Positions 48,514-56,270 of a stretch of 64,000 nt of DNA are shown here, piece after piece. Numbering within the stretch: position 1 is the stretch's first letter; every line of letters begins with the position of its first letter. The stretch comes from Streptomyces sp. CG 926 (GTDB lineage: Bacteria; Actinomycetota; Actinomycetes; Streptomycetales; Streptomycetaceae), in contig NZ_QGGZ01000001.1 in NCBI RefSeq assembly GCF_003148825.1, forward strand, positions 434,001 to 498,000, read 5' to 3'. Made by a program: the position numbers and the translations under genes. The notes beneath the pieces were generated by a model. It saw nothing but the letters and a program-made list of their open reading frames with translations, did no database searches and was not told the origin of the DNA.

Positions 48514-49050
48514 TCACCACCAGCGGGCGGGGTAGCGCTCCTGTCCGCGCACCACGCGGGAGGCGAGGTGTTGGACCAGGACGAGGATCGCTGCCGCCCC
48601 TGCCAGGAGCGGGACGAAGTGGGCGGCTCGGGGGGTCTGCAGGATCACGATGACCGCGGTCGCGCAGGCCGGGGCGTGCGGGACCCGCAGCAGGCCGGTC
48701 GCGGCGAAGGTCACGGCCCCCACCGCGGCGGCCGTCCACGGGCCGCCCTGCCCGAGGGCGAGCGCCGCGTACCCGGTCGCGGCGCCGACGTGGTGGCCGA
48801 GCAGCACGCTGCGGGGCTGGGCCGCCGGTGTGGCGGGGGCGGCGTGCAGGACCGCGGCGCTGGCGGCCGGCGACGGGATCAGAACCGGCTCATGGATCGC
48901 CGCGCCCAGGGCCGCCAGGCTGAGCAGGGCCGGCATGACGGTGCCCAGGCCTCCTATCGTGCCCGCGGCCGCCCGCCACCCGGGCCGATCCACCACCGCC
49001 ACATCGTCATCGGTCCGCTCCCGAGAGGTGATCGGGGAATCGACGCTCAA
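48514..49050 (-). CDS. HPP family integral membrane protein (178 aa)
   Basis: Four to five transmembrane helices. The conserved region PSPAASAAVLHAAPATPAAQPRSVLLGHHVGAATGYAAL corresponds to the HPP family core (P-x-GASAVL-x-AAP-x-SPLAQPRN-x-GGH). Some HPP proteins are chloroplast nitrite transporters; in bacteria the substrate is mostly unknown. The start is taken at TTG 49050, where AGGAG stands 5 bases upstream; the family N-terminus begins some 25 residues in (RPGWRAAAGTIGGLG), so a later GTG is also possible. Monocistronic. Confidence 0.8.
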   Translation of the reverse strand: MSVDSPITSRERTDDDVAVVDRPGWRAAAGTIGGLGTVMPALLSLAALGAAIHEPVLIPSPAASAAVLHAAPATPAAQPRSVLLGHHVGAATGYAALALGQGGPWTAAAVGAVTFAATGLLRVPHAPACATAVIVILQTPRAAHFVPLLAGAAAILVLVQHLASRVVRGQERYPARWW

Positions 49051-49168
49051 GAAAACTCCTGCAACACGGGCCCTCGGCCGGACGGAGGCTGGTGCGGCAG
49101 CCACCTCCAACCTGACAACCACGCCCCGGCCCGGATCGGTGGGGATCACCCGGCACCGACGGGGCAAC

Positions 49169-49206
49169 GCGGTGCGGGGCCGACCTCTTGGCCGGCCCCG
49201 CACCGC
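49169..49206 (-). terminator. strong terminator of the pyrimidine catabolic operon
   Basis: 14-base perfect stem (49169-49182 with 49193-49206) and a 10-base loop, 14 bases past the stop of the LLM-class enzyme on the minus strand. Confidence 0.75.
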
Positions 49207-49219
49207 TCGCGAGCGGGAT

Positions 49220-50218
49220 TCAGTCGAAGGAAGGGATGATGTGGGCGCCGTAGGCGTCGATGGTCGCTTCCCGGGCGTCGTGCATGTTGTAGAGGGCGAA
49301 CTGGTCGACACCGAGATCGCGCAGGGCGCGGAGCTTCTCGATGTGGGCCTCGACCGGGCCCAGGAGGCAGAAGCGGTCGACGATCTCGTCGGGGACGAAG
49401 TCGGTGGACGGGTTCCCGGCCCGGCCGTGGTGGCTGTAGTCGTAGCCCTGCCGGGCCTTGATGTACTCGGTCAGCTCGTCCGGGACCATCGAGGAGTGCT
49501 CCCCGTAGCGGCCGACCAGGTCGGCGACGTGGTTGCCGACCATTCCGCCGAACCAGCGGCACTGGTCCCGGGCGTGTGCGAGGTCCTCGCTCACGTACGC
49601 GGGGGCGGCCACGCAGATGGTGATCTCCGCCGGGTCGCGGCCGGCCGCGACGGCGGCTTCGCGCACCGACTTGACCATCCACTCGGTGAGGTAGAGGTCG
49701 GCGAGCTGGAGGATGAACCCGTCGGCCTTCTGCCCGGTGAGAGCGAGCGCCTTCGGCCCGTACGCGGCCATCCAGACGGGCAGTTTCCCGTCCTTGATCC
49801 ACGGAAGTCGCAGCGGCTTGCCGTCGACCTCGGCCTCGCGGCCCTCCGCCAGGTCGCGGATGACGTCGATGGCCTCGCCCAGCCGGGCCAGGGTGTTGGG
49901 GGCCCGGCCGGCGACCCGCATCGCCGAGTCCCCGCGGCCGATACCGCAGACGGTGCGGTTGCCGTACATGTCGTTGAGGGTGGCGAAGGTGGAGGCGGTG
50001 ACCTCCCAGGTGCGGGTGCCCGGGTTGGTGACCATGGGGCCGATGTGCAGCTTCTGCGTGTTGGCCAGGATCTGGCTGTAGATGACGAACGGCTCCTGCC
50101 AGAGGACCGCCGAGTCGAAGGTCCAGCCGTAGCGGAAGCCGTTGCGCTCTGCGCGCTTCATGAGGCTGATGACCTGGGAGGCGGGCGGGTCGGTCTGCAG
50201 GACGAGGCCGAAGTCCAT
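49220..50218 (-). CDS. TIGR03842-type LLM class F420-dependent oxidoreductase (332 aa)
   Basis: Luciferase-like TIM-barrel monooxygenase/oxidoreductase. N-terminus MDFGLVLQTDPPASQVISLMKRAERNGF, then the F420-type segments QKLHIGPMVTNPGTRTWEVTASTFATLNDMYGNRTVCGIGRGDSAMRVAGRAP and PVWMAAYGPKALALTGQKADGFILQLAD. Matches the family repeatedly found beside hydantoinase genes in actinobacteria. It probably uses reduced F420 (or FMN) to act on a nitrogen heterocycle or an alternative entry substrate of the pathway; the reaction is not established. Last gene of the operon, 18 bases after the hydantoinase. Confidence 0.88.
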   Translation of the reverse strand: MDFGLVLQTDPPASQVISLMKRAERNGFRYGWTFDSAVLWQEPFVIYSQILANTQKLHIGPMVTNPGTRTWEVTASTFATLNDMYGNRTVCGIGRGDSAMRVAGRAPNTLARLGEAIDVIRDLAEGREAEVDGKPLRLPWIKDGKLPVWMAAYGPKALALTGQKADGFILQLADLYLTEWMVKSVREAAVAAGRDPAEITICVAAPAYVSEDLAHARDQCRWFGGMVGNHVADLVGRYGEHSSMVPDELTEYIKARQGYDYSHHGRAGNPSTDFVPDEIVDRFCLLGPVEAHIEKLRALRDLGVDQFALYNMHDAREATIDAYGAHIIPSFD

Positions 50219-50236
50219 GGGGCGGCTCCTTGAGCT

Positions 50237-51637
50237 TTACAGGTACTGGCAGGTGGAGCGGGGGACGAACGCCCCGTGGCCGGCCCGGCCGGTGAATTCG
50301 CGCTGGTCGATGACGAGTTCGCCGCGCGAGAGCACGGTGTCGACGCGTCCGGTGATCCGCCTGCCCTCGTACGCCGAGTAGTCCACGTTCATGTGGTGCG
50401 TCTCGGCGGAGATGACCTGCTCGGCGTGCGGATCGTAGAGGACGATGTCGGCGTCGGAGCCCGGCGCGATGGTGCCCTTCTGCGGGTAGAGGCCGAACAT
50501 CCGGGCCGGGGTCGCGCACGCGATCTCGATCCAGCGTCGGCGGCTGATGTGTCCGTCCAGGACGGCCTGGTGGAGGAGGTCCATCCGGTTCTCCACCCCC
50601 GGCAGTCCGTTGGGGATCTTCGAGAAGTCCCCGCGGCCGAGCTCCTTCTGGCCCCGGAAGCAGAAGGGGCAGTGGTCGGTGGAGACCACCTGGAGGTCGT
50701 TGGTCCGCAGGCCCCGCCACAGTGCCGCCTGGTGTTCCCTCGGCCGCAGGGGGGTGGAGCAGACGTACTTGGCGCCCTGGAAGTCGGGCTCCTCCAGGTT
50801 GTCGGTGGACAGGAACAGGTACTGCGGACAGGTCTCACCGAAGACCGGCAGGCCCTTGTCGCGGGCGGCGGCCAGTTCGGCGACCGCCTCCTGCGCCGAG
50901 ACGTGGACCACGTAGAGCGGGGCGCCCGCGACCCGTGCCAGCTGGATGGCGCGGTGCGTGGCCTCGGCCTCCAGCAGGACCTTGCGGACCTCGCCGTGGT
51001 GGCGGGGGTCGGTCTCCCCGCGGGCGAGGGCCTGTTCGACGAGGACGTCGATCGCGATGCCGTTCTCGGCGTGCATCATGATCAGCCCGCCGTTGGCGGC
51101 GCCGCGCTGCATGGCGCGCAGGATCTGCCCGTCGTCGCTGTAGAAGACGCCGGGGTAGGCCATGAACAGCTTGAAGGAGGTGACGCCCTCGCCGACGAGG
51201 TGGTCCATCTCCTTGAGGGTTCTCTCGTTGACGTCCGAGAGGATCATGTGGAAGGCGTAGTCGACGGCGCAGTTGCCGTCCGCCTTGGCGTACCAGGTGT
51301 CGAGCCCCTCGCGCAGGGAGTGGCCCACGCTCTGGACGGCGAAGTCGACGATCGTGGTGGTGCCGCCCCAGGCGGCGGCTCTGGTGCCGGTCTCGAAGGT
51401 GTCGGAGGCCGAGGTGCCTCCGAAGGGAAGTTCCATGTGGGTGTGCGCGTCGACCCCGCCGGGGATGACGTACTTCCCCGTCGCGTCGATCGTACGGTCG
51501 GCCGTCCAGGCCTCGGCCGCCGCCGAGCCGTGGGTGGCCAGCGCCGCCACGCGGCCGTCCTCGATCAGGACGTCCGCGTGCAGTTCGTCGGAGGCGGTGA
51601 CGACGAGGCCGCCGCGGATCAGGGTGCGGATGCTCAT
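50237..51637 (-). CDS. hydA: dihydropyrimidinase / D-hydantoinase (466 aa)
   Basis: Amidohydrolase that opens dihydrouracil/dihydrothymine or 5-substituted hydantoins to N-carbamoyl amino acids. Metal ligands are seen in order: VDAHTHMELPFGG (HxH), the carboxylated lysine in GVTSFKLFMAYPGVF, MHAENG (His), YVVHVSAQEAV (His) and the Asp in STDHCPF. Length and order match dihydropyrimidinase. ATG 51637 follows the aminotransferase gene by 9 bases. Forms a pathway with the beta-ureidopropionase and aminotransferase upstream. Confidence 0.96.
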   Translation of the reverse strand: MSIRTLIRGGLVVTASDELHADVLIEDGRVAALATHGSAAAEAWTADRTIDATGKYVIPGGVDAHTHMELPFGGTSASDTFETGTRAAAWGGTTTIVDFAVQSVGHSLREGLDTWYAKADGNCAVDYAFHMILSDVNERTLKEMDHLVGEGVTSFKLFMAYPGVFYSDDGQILRAMQRGAANGGLIMMHAENGIAIDVLVEQALARGETDPRHHGEVRKVLLEAEATHRAIQLARVAGAPLYVVHVSAQEAVAELAAARDKGLPVFGETCPQYLFLSTDNLEEPDFQGAKYVCSTPLRPREHQAALWRGLRTNDLQVVSTDHCPFCFRGQKELGRGDFSKIPNGLPGVENRMDLLHQAVLDGHISRRRWIEIACATPARMFGLYPQKGTIAPGSDADIVLYDPHAEQVISAETHHMNVDYSAYEGRRITGRVDTVLSRGELVIDQREFTGRAGHGAFVPRSTCQYL

Positions 51638-51646
51638 GTGATCCCC

Positions 51647-52942
51647 CTACTGGATGCTGCGCAATGCCTGTTCGAGGATCTCGGAGCCCTCTTCCGCCTC
51701 GGCGACGGTGAGGGAGAGCGGCGGCGCGATACGCAGCACGCTGGTGTTGTACCCGCCTCCCTTGCCGAGCAGCAGGCCGCCTTCGCGGGCTGCCTCCAGG
51801 ACGGCGGCGGCCGCGTCCGGGTCGGCCTCGTCGGTGCCCGGCCTGGTGAGTTCGAGACCGGCCATCAGCCCCCGGCCGCGGACCTCCCGTACGGCGGGCA
51901 CGGTGGCCGCGATGGCGCGCAGCCGCTCCAGGAGCAGTCCGCCGACGCGGCGGGCGTTGCCCTGGAGGTCGTGCTCCAGCAGGTACGCGAGGTTGGCGAC
52001 GCCGGCCGCCATGGTGACCGGGGAGCCGCCGAAGGTGGAGATGGAGTTGGAGTCCAGGCAATTCATCACCTCGGCGCGGGCCACGACCCCGCCGATGGAC
52101 ATGCCGTTGCCGATGCCCTTGGCGAAGGTGAGGATGTCCGGCGGGCCGTTCTGGGCGTGGGCCTGCCAGCCCCAGAAGTTGTCGCCGGTGCGGCCCCAGC
52201 CGGTCTGCACCTCGTCGCTGATCCACAGGATGCCGTGGCGGTCCAGCACCTCGCGGAAGGCTCCGTAGAGGCCGTCGGGCGGGGAGGTGAAGCCGCCGAC
52301 GCCCTGGATCGGTTCGGCGATGAGCGCGGCCACTCCCCCGCGGGCCTGGCCGAGCACGTCCTCCAGATCGGCGACGGCCGCCGCGGTGAAGGCGGCGTCG
52401 TCCAGGTGGGCGAGGGGGCCGCGGGTACGGACGGCGCCCTGGACGTAGTACGTCTGCAGCGGGGAAAGGCTGGTCGGGGACCAGCCGCGGTTGCCGGTGA
52501 TCGAGACGGTGGAGAAGGACCGGCCGTGGTAGCTGTTGCGCATCGCCAGGATCTGGTTGGAGCGGCGGTACGTGGTCGCGAGCAGCAGGGCGGTGTCGTT
52601 GGCCTCGGTGCCGGAGGTGGTGAAGAAGACCCGGGCGTCGGGGATGCCGGAGAGGGCGGCGACCCGCTCGGCCAGCTCGATCATCGGGCGGTTGAGGTAC
52701 AGGGTGGAGGAATGGATGATCCGCCCGGCCTGCTCGGACACGGCCTTGGTGACCTCGGGCAGGGCGTGGGCGGTCATCGTGGTGAGGATGCCGCCGAAGA
52801 AGTCGAGGTAGCGGTTGCCGTCGGCGTCCCAGACGTGGCGGCCCTCGCCGTGGGTGAGCTCGATGGGGTGCTTGTAGTAGAGGGCGAGCCAGTCGGGCAG
52901 GACGGTGCGGTGGCGGCTGTGGAGCGGGGTCGGGTTGGTCAC
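51647..52942 (-). CDS. class III aminotransferase, beta-alanine type (431 aa)
   Basis: PLP-dependent omega-aminotransferase. Motifs: YLDFFGGILTTMTAHALPEVTKAV, VFFTTSGTEANDTALLLATTYR, NSYHGRSFSTVSITG, LIAEPIQGVGGF, ILWISDEVQTGWGRTG and the Schiff-base lysine in DILTFAKGIGNGMSIGG. In this operon it should convert beta-alanine or beta-aminoisobutyrate, the end products of reductive pyrimidine catabolism, into malonate/methylmalonate semialdehyde. GTG 52942 overlaps the stop of the upstream amidohydrolase (GTGA), so the long in-frame upstream extension is not used. Confidence 0.92.
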   Translation of the reverse strand: MTNPTPLHSRHRTVLPDWLALYYKHPIELTHGEGRHVWDADGNRYLDFFGGILTTMTAHALPEVTKAVSEQAGRIIHSSTLYLNRPMIELAERVAALSGIPDARVFFTTSGTEANDTALLLATTYRRSNQILAMRNSYHGRSFSTVSITGNRGWSPTSLSPLQTYYVQGAVRTRGPLAHLDDAAFTAAAVADLEDVLGQARGGVAALIAEPIQGVGGFTSPPDGLYGAFREVLDRHGILWISDEVQTGWGRTGDNFWGWQAHAQNGPPDILTFAKGIGNGMSIGGVVARAEVMNCLDSNSISTFGGSPVTMAAGVANLAYLLEHDLQGNARRVGGLLLERLRAIAATVPAVREVRGRGLMAGLELTRPGTDEADPDAAAAVLEAAREGGLLLGKGGGYNTSVLRIAPPLSLTVAEAEEGSEILEQALRSIQ

Positions 52943-53781
52943 GGCTGTACGAGCCCTCCGTAGGCGTCGGGGCGGCGGTCGCGGTAGAAGGCCCACTGGT
53001 CGCGGACCTCCTTGATCAGGTCGAAGTCGAGGTCGCGGACGACGAGTTCCTCGTCCTTGTCGCTGGCGACCTCCCCGACGAACTGGCCGCGCGGGTCGAC
53101 GAAGTAGCTGGTGCCGTAGAAGTCGTTGTCGCCGTACTCCTCCTGGCCGACACGGTTGATCGCGGCGATGAAGTACTCGTTGGCGACGGCCGACGCCGGC
53201 TGCTCCAGCTGCCACAGGTACGCGGACAGGCCTCGGGAGGTGGCGGAGGGGTTGTAGACCAGTTGGGCTCCGGCGAGGCCCAGTTGCCGCCATCCCTCGG
53301 GGAAGTGGCGGTCGTAGCAGATGTAGACGCCGATCTTGCCGACGGCGGTGTCGAAGACGGGCCAGCCGAGGTTGCCCGGACGGAAGTAGTACTTCTCCCA
53401 GAAGCCTTTGACCTGGGGGATGTGGTGCTTGCGGTACTTGCCCAGGTAGCTGCCGTCGGCGTCGATGACGGCGGCGGTGTTGTAGTAGAAGCCCTCGCTC
53501 TCCAGCTCGAAGACCGGTACGACGATCACCATGCCGGTCTCGCGGGCGAGGTCCTGCATTCGGCGTACGGTCGGGCCGTCGGGGACGGCCTCGGCCCACG
53601 CGTAGTGCTCGGGCTCCTGGACCTGGCAGAAGTAGGGGGCGTTGAAGACCTCTTGGAAGCCGATGATCTGCGCGCCTTCGGCGGCTGCCCGGCGGGCGTA
53701 CTCCTCGTGTTTGGCGATCATCGAATCGGTGTCTCCGGTCCAGGTGGCCTGGACCAGCGCGGCGCGGACGACTTGGGCCAT
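52939..53781 (-). CDS. beta-ureidopropionase / N-carbamoyl amidohydrolase, nitrilase superfamily (280 aa)
   Basis: Carbon-nitrogen hydrolase releasing beta-alanine, CO2 and NH3 from N-carbamoyl-beta-alanine. Catalytic triad: Glu in IIGFQEVFNAPYFC, Lys in LGKYRKHHIPQV, Cys in IGVYICYDRHFPEG. The stretch FWEKYYFRPGNLGWPVFDT is characteristic of the beta-ureidopropionase/carbamoylputrescine branch. ATG 53781 with GAGGAG 6-11 bases upstream. First gene of the four-gene minus-strand operon; control sequences with nested inverted repeats are just upstream. Confidence 0.94.
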   Translation of the reverse strand: MAQVVRAALVQATWTGDTDSMIAKHEEYARRAAAEGAQIIGFQEVFNAPYFCQVQEPEHYAWAEAVPDGPTVRRMQDLARETGMVIVVPVFELESEGFYYNTAAVIDADGSYLGKYRKHHIPQVKGFWEKYYFRPGNLGWPVFDTAVGKIGVYICYDRHFPEGWRQLGLAGAQLVYNPSATSRGLSAYLWQLEQPASAVANEYFIAAINRVGQEEYGDNDFYGTSYFVDPRGQFVGEVASDKDEELVVRDLDFDLIKEVRDQWAFYRDRRPDAYGGLVQP

Positions 53782-53809
53782 GAGCTGCTCCTCGCGACGG
53801 GAACGCCGA

Positions 53810-53847
53810 GTTCTACGCACGTAGACGGTATGCGTAGGGAGTAGAAC
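53810..53847. promoter_or_regulatory. nested inverted repeats upstream of the pyrimidine operon
   Basis: GTTCTAC (53810-53816) pairs with GTAGAAC (53841-53847), and inside it CTACGCA (53813-53819) pairs with TGCGTAG (53831-53837). Located 29-66 bases upstream of the first gene's start. The nested symmetry and the recurring GTAG/CTAC half-site suggest a regulator-binding site; the regulator gene is not adjacent. Confidence 0.55.
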
Positions 53848-53957
53848 GTAGGCCTCGTCACAGCGTGGGGCAAGAGCGCCGTGCGCGGTTGGAGTAGTCG
53901 ATCACGTTACGTCGCCCCGCGGTCGAATGCGGTCAGGAGACGGGCGGATCAGTACCC

Positions 53958-55559
53958 CTACGCTCCTGCGATGCCCGCCACCCGGAGCGCGTGGAGCAGG
54001 TCGCGGTGCCGGGATCCGGGCAGCGCCCGGGCCGCCCGGAGCAGCCTCGGGGCGAACCACCGCGGGTCGTGCCGGGCCAGGCCCGCCGCCTCCTCGGCGG
54101 TGCGCACCCGGACGAAGGCGCCGAGCAGGGCGTCGGCCTCTCGGACCCGGCCGGCGCCGTCGAGGGCGAGTGCCGCGTCCGCGACCTCGGCGGCCGGGCG
54201 GGCGACGCCCTGGCGCAGCAGGGCGTCGCAGTCGGCCTCCCGGCCGGCGGCGCCGAGGGCGGCCGCGGCCGCCGCGAGCCGTTCGGGCGGGAGGGAGGCC
54301 GCCTCCCACAGCAGGGTCGCCCAGTCGGCCGTGAGCCCGGCCCGGGTCAGCTCGGCGGCCAGCGCGGGCAGTTGCTCGGCGGGCCGGGCCGCGGCCTCGC
54401 ACAGCAGGGCGTGCGCCTCACCGCTGCGGCCCTGGGCGCGCAGGGCGAGCAGGGCGGCGGCGACGGCTCCGGGGGCGGGGGCGGGGGCGGGGGCGGGGGG
54501 GGGGGCGGGGGCGGGGGCGGATCCGGGGGCGCCCGTCGTGGGACCGGCCCGGTGCTCGGGGCGCGGGGCGGGATGGGGCGCGGGGTGGGATGGAGGCTGG
54601 GGCGCGGGCTCGGCGCCGGGAGCCACGGGTTCGGGGGCGTCCGGGACGCCGAAGCGGGCTCCGCGCGGCGCGGGGAGCGCGGCGCCGGCACCGGAACCCG
54701 GTGCGCCGTCCCCGCCGGGGTGCCCCGGCGGCGGGGTGAACGCCGGGATGGAGGCCGCCGCCGAGCCCGCGTACCGGGCGCCTCCGGCGCGCCGCGTACC
54801 GCGCAGCCACCGCCCCTCGGCCCGGCCCACCGGCGCCTCGACGCGGGCGGGGGGTTCATCGGCGGCGGAGGTTTCCGGCCCGGGTCGTGGCGCGGCGCCC
54901 GGGTCGTGGCGCGGGACGGCACTCGGTTCGGGACGTGGCCCGGCGCCCGGTTCGGGGCCCGGCCCGGCGCCCGGTTCGGGGCGGGCCTCCCGCTGCCTGG
55001 GCACCCCGGGCAGCCACTGGGCGGTCTCCGGCCGTGTCGGCCACAGCCCTTCGGGGCCCGCCCGCAGGGCCCGAAGGCGGGCCGCCAGGTCCTCGTGACG
55101 GGCCGCGGCGCGGGCCACGTCGTCCTGGGCCCAGGAGAGTTCCCGGGTGAGGGTGTCCGTCTCGGTCCGATCGGCGGCCCGGCCGAGCCGTACCGTCAGG
55201 CTCCGCAGGGCCGTCTGCGAGGCGGCCCGTTGCGCCGCGGCCTTCGCGAGCAGGCTCCGCAGCTCACCCTCGCCGCCCGGCAGCCGGTCCCACACGGTGA
55301 CGGCCGCCGCCCGCAGCTGGGCCGCGTATACGGTCTCCCGCGCCGCGAACTCCGCGCCGCGGGCCCCGGCCAGGTCCCGCAGCAGCGATTCCACCACGTC
55401 CCACGGAGGGATCGCCGACCCGTCGAGACAGGCCCTCATGCCGTCCGGATCCCGGCGCACGAACTCCCCGTACCAGCCTGCCCCGGGATCCAACCTCTGC
55501 GTCAATCCCCTTAAGTATCCAGAGAGTTGACTGATCGCCAGCGAAGTCGCGGTCTCCAT
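53958..55559 (-). CDS. Pro/Ala-rich hypothetical protein with helical N- and C-terminal domains (533 aa)
   Basis: Not recognised as an enzyme. The N-terminal domain (residues about 1-60: SQLSGYLRGLTQRLDPGAGWYGEFVRRDPDGMRACLDGSAIPPWDVVESLLRDL) resembles a domain found at the start of many Streptomyces multi-domain proteins. A coiled-coil (about 65-165) follows, then a 200-residue Pro/Ala/Gly/Arg disordered linker including alternating (PA)n. The C-terminal 150 residues contain four or five helical repeats of about 31 residues with the pattern AGR-x-EA-x-ALL, reminiscent of TPR/PPR hairpins. ATG 55559 chosen over GTG 55577 for the upstream GGGG. Likely a scaffold. The linker DNA holds long G runs. 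Confidence 0.65.
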   Translation of the reverse strand: METATSLAISQLSGYLRGLTQRLDPGAGWYGEFVRRDPDGMRACLDGSAIPPWDVVESLLRDLAGARGAEFAARETVYAAQLRAAAVTVWDRLPGGEGELRSLLAKAAAQRAASQTALRSLTVRLGRAADRTETDTLTRELSWAQDDVARAAARHEDLAARLRALRAGPEGLWPTRPETAQWLPGVPRQREARPEPGAGPGPEPGAGPRPEPSAVPRHDPGAAPRPGPETSAADEPPARVEAPVGRAEGRWLRGTRRAGGARYAGSAAASIPAFTPPPGHPGGDGAPGSGAGAALPAPRGARFGVPDAPEPVAPGAEPAPQPPSHPAPHPAPRPEHRAGPTTGAPGSAPAPAPPPAPAPAPAPGAVAAALLALRAQGRSGEAHALLCEAAARPAEQLPALAAELTRAGLTADWATLLWEAASLPPERLAAAAAALGAAGREADCDALLRQGVARPAAEVADAALALDGAGRVREADALLGAFVRVRTAEEAAGLARHDPRWFAPRLLRAARALPGSRHRDLLHALRVAGIAGA

Positions 55560-55604
55560 GACCGCATTGGACCCCACCCGTGTTACGGGCGGGCTACGGG
55601 AGTC

Positions 55605-55985
55605 TCAAAGCTTGACGGCGATCGCGGTGTGCGGACGCTTGCCGCGGCGCGCCAGGGCCGCGGGCACATCCACCAACCAGAACTGCCAGGTGTACTTGCG
55701 CGACATCAGCTTCCGCACCCGCCGCAGCCCCGTCTCGTCGAGCAGTCGGGCCTCGCCCTCCCGCACCTGCGCCCCTTCCTCGACGCGCCCGCGCATGTCG
55801 CACGCGGTGACGGTGACCCGTCCGTTGTTGCGGATCCGCTTGACCTTCCACGAATCGCTGCGCGTCCACACGTACAGCTCACCCGCGTCGGCCACCGCCC
55901 ACACCGGCGTCGCCACGGGCGTGCCGTCCTTGCGGAAGGTGGTGAGACTGACGTACCGCGCCCTGCCGAGCTCCTCGAGATCCAT
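55605..55985 (-). CDS. PPOX class F420-dependent oxidoreductase (126 aa)
   Basis: Small split-barrel flavin/deazaflavin-binding protein of the pyridoxamine-phosphate-oxidase-like superfamily. Typical start LGRARYVSLTTFRKDGTPVATPVWAV followed by GELYVWTRSDSWKVKRIRNNGRVTVTACDMRGRV and the C-terminal MSRKYTWQFWLVDV. Matches the F420-dependent branch (Rv-type, TIGR03666). It probably reduces an unidentified substrate with F420H2. Sits at the edge of the IS-scarred island; its own composition is normal. Confidence 0.9.
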   Translation of the reverse strand: MDLEELGRARYVSLTTFRKDGTPVATPVWAVADAGELYVWTRSDSWKVKRIRNNGRVTVTACDMRGRVEEGAQVREGEARLLDETGLRRVRKLMSRKYTWQFWLVDVPAALARRGKRPHTAIAVKL

Positions 55986-56044
55986 GCCCGCACCCTAGTG
56001 CCGTGACCGGCAGGGTTTGCCGGGTCGCGACGCCCGGCACGGCC

Positions 56045-56202
56045 CTGAGGCCTGTCCGACAGTGGATTGAGCCCTTGTTGCCGCGTGGATGGGCGTGGTC
56101 GGCCGTGGCGTGATCCACCGGCAGGTGGTCAATGGTGTGCTGTGGCGGTTGCCGACCGGGGCTCCGTGGCGTGACCTGTCCGAGTGGTACGGGCCGTGGC
56201 AG
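56045..56202 (+). mobile_element. IS5-family transposase remnant, N-terminal piece
   Basis: Two frames carry transposase residues: [16 protein letters not shown] (from about 56054) and, after a frame change, [31 protein letters not shown] (to 56202). This is the well-known N-terminal block of IS5-family (IS427-like) Streptomyces transposases. There is no start and no catalytic part. It breaks off within the YGPWQ codons, where the other piece (57579 onward) resumes. Confidence 0.85.
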
Positions 56203-56270
56203 TCCGACTGCTCGTACGCACCGGTCGACACCCCCCAGGGCGCGCCGTGCACGCCCCGGACGGCAGTGTG

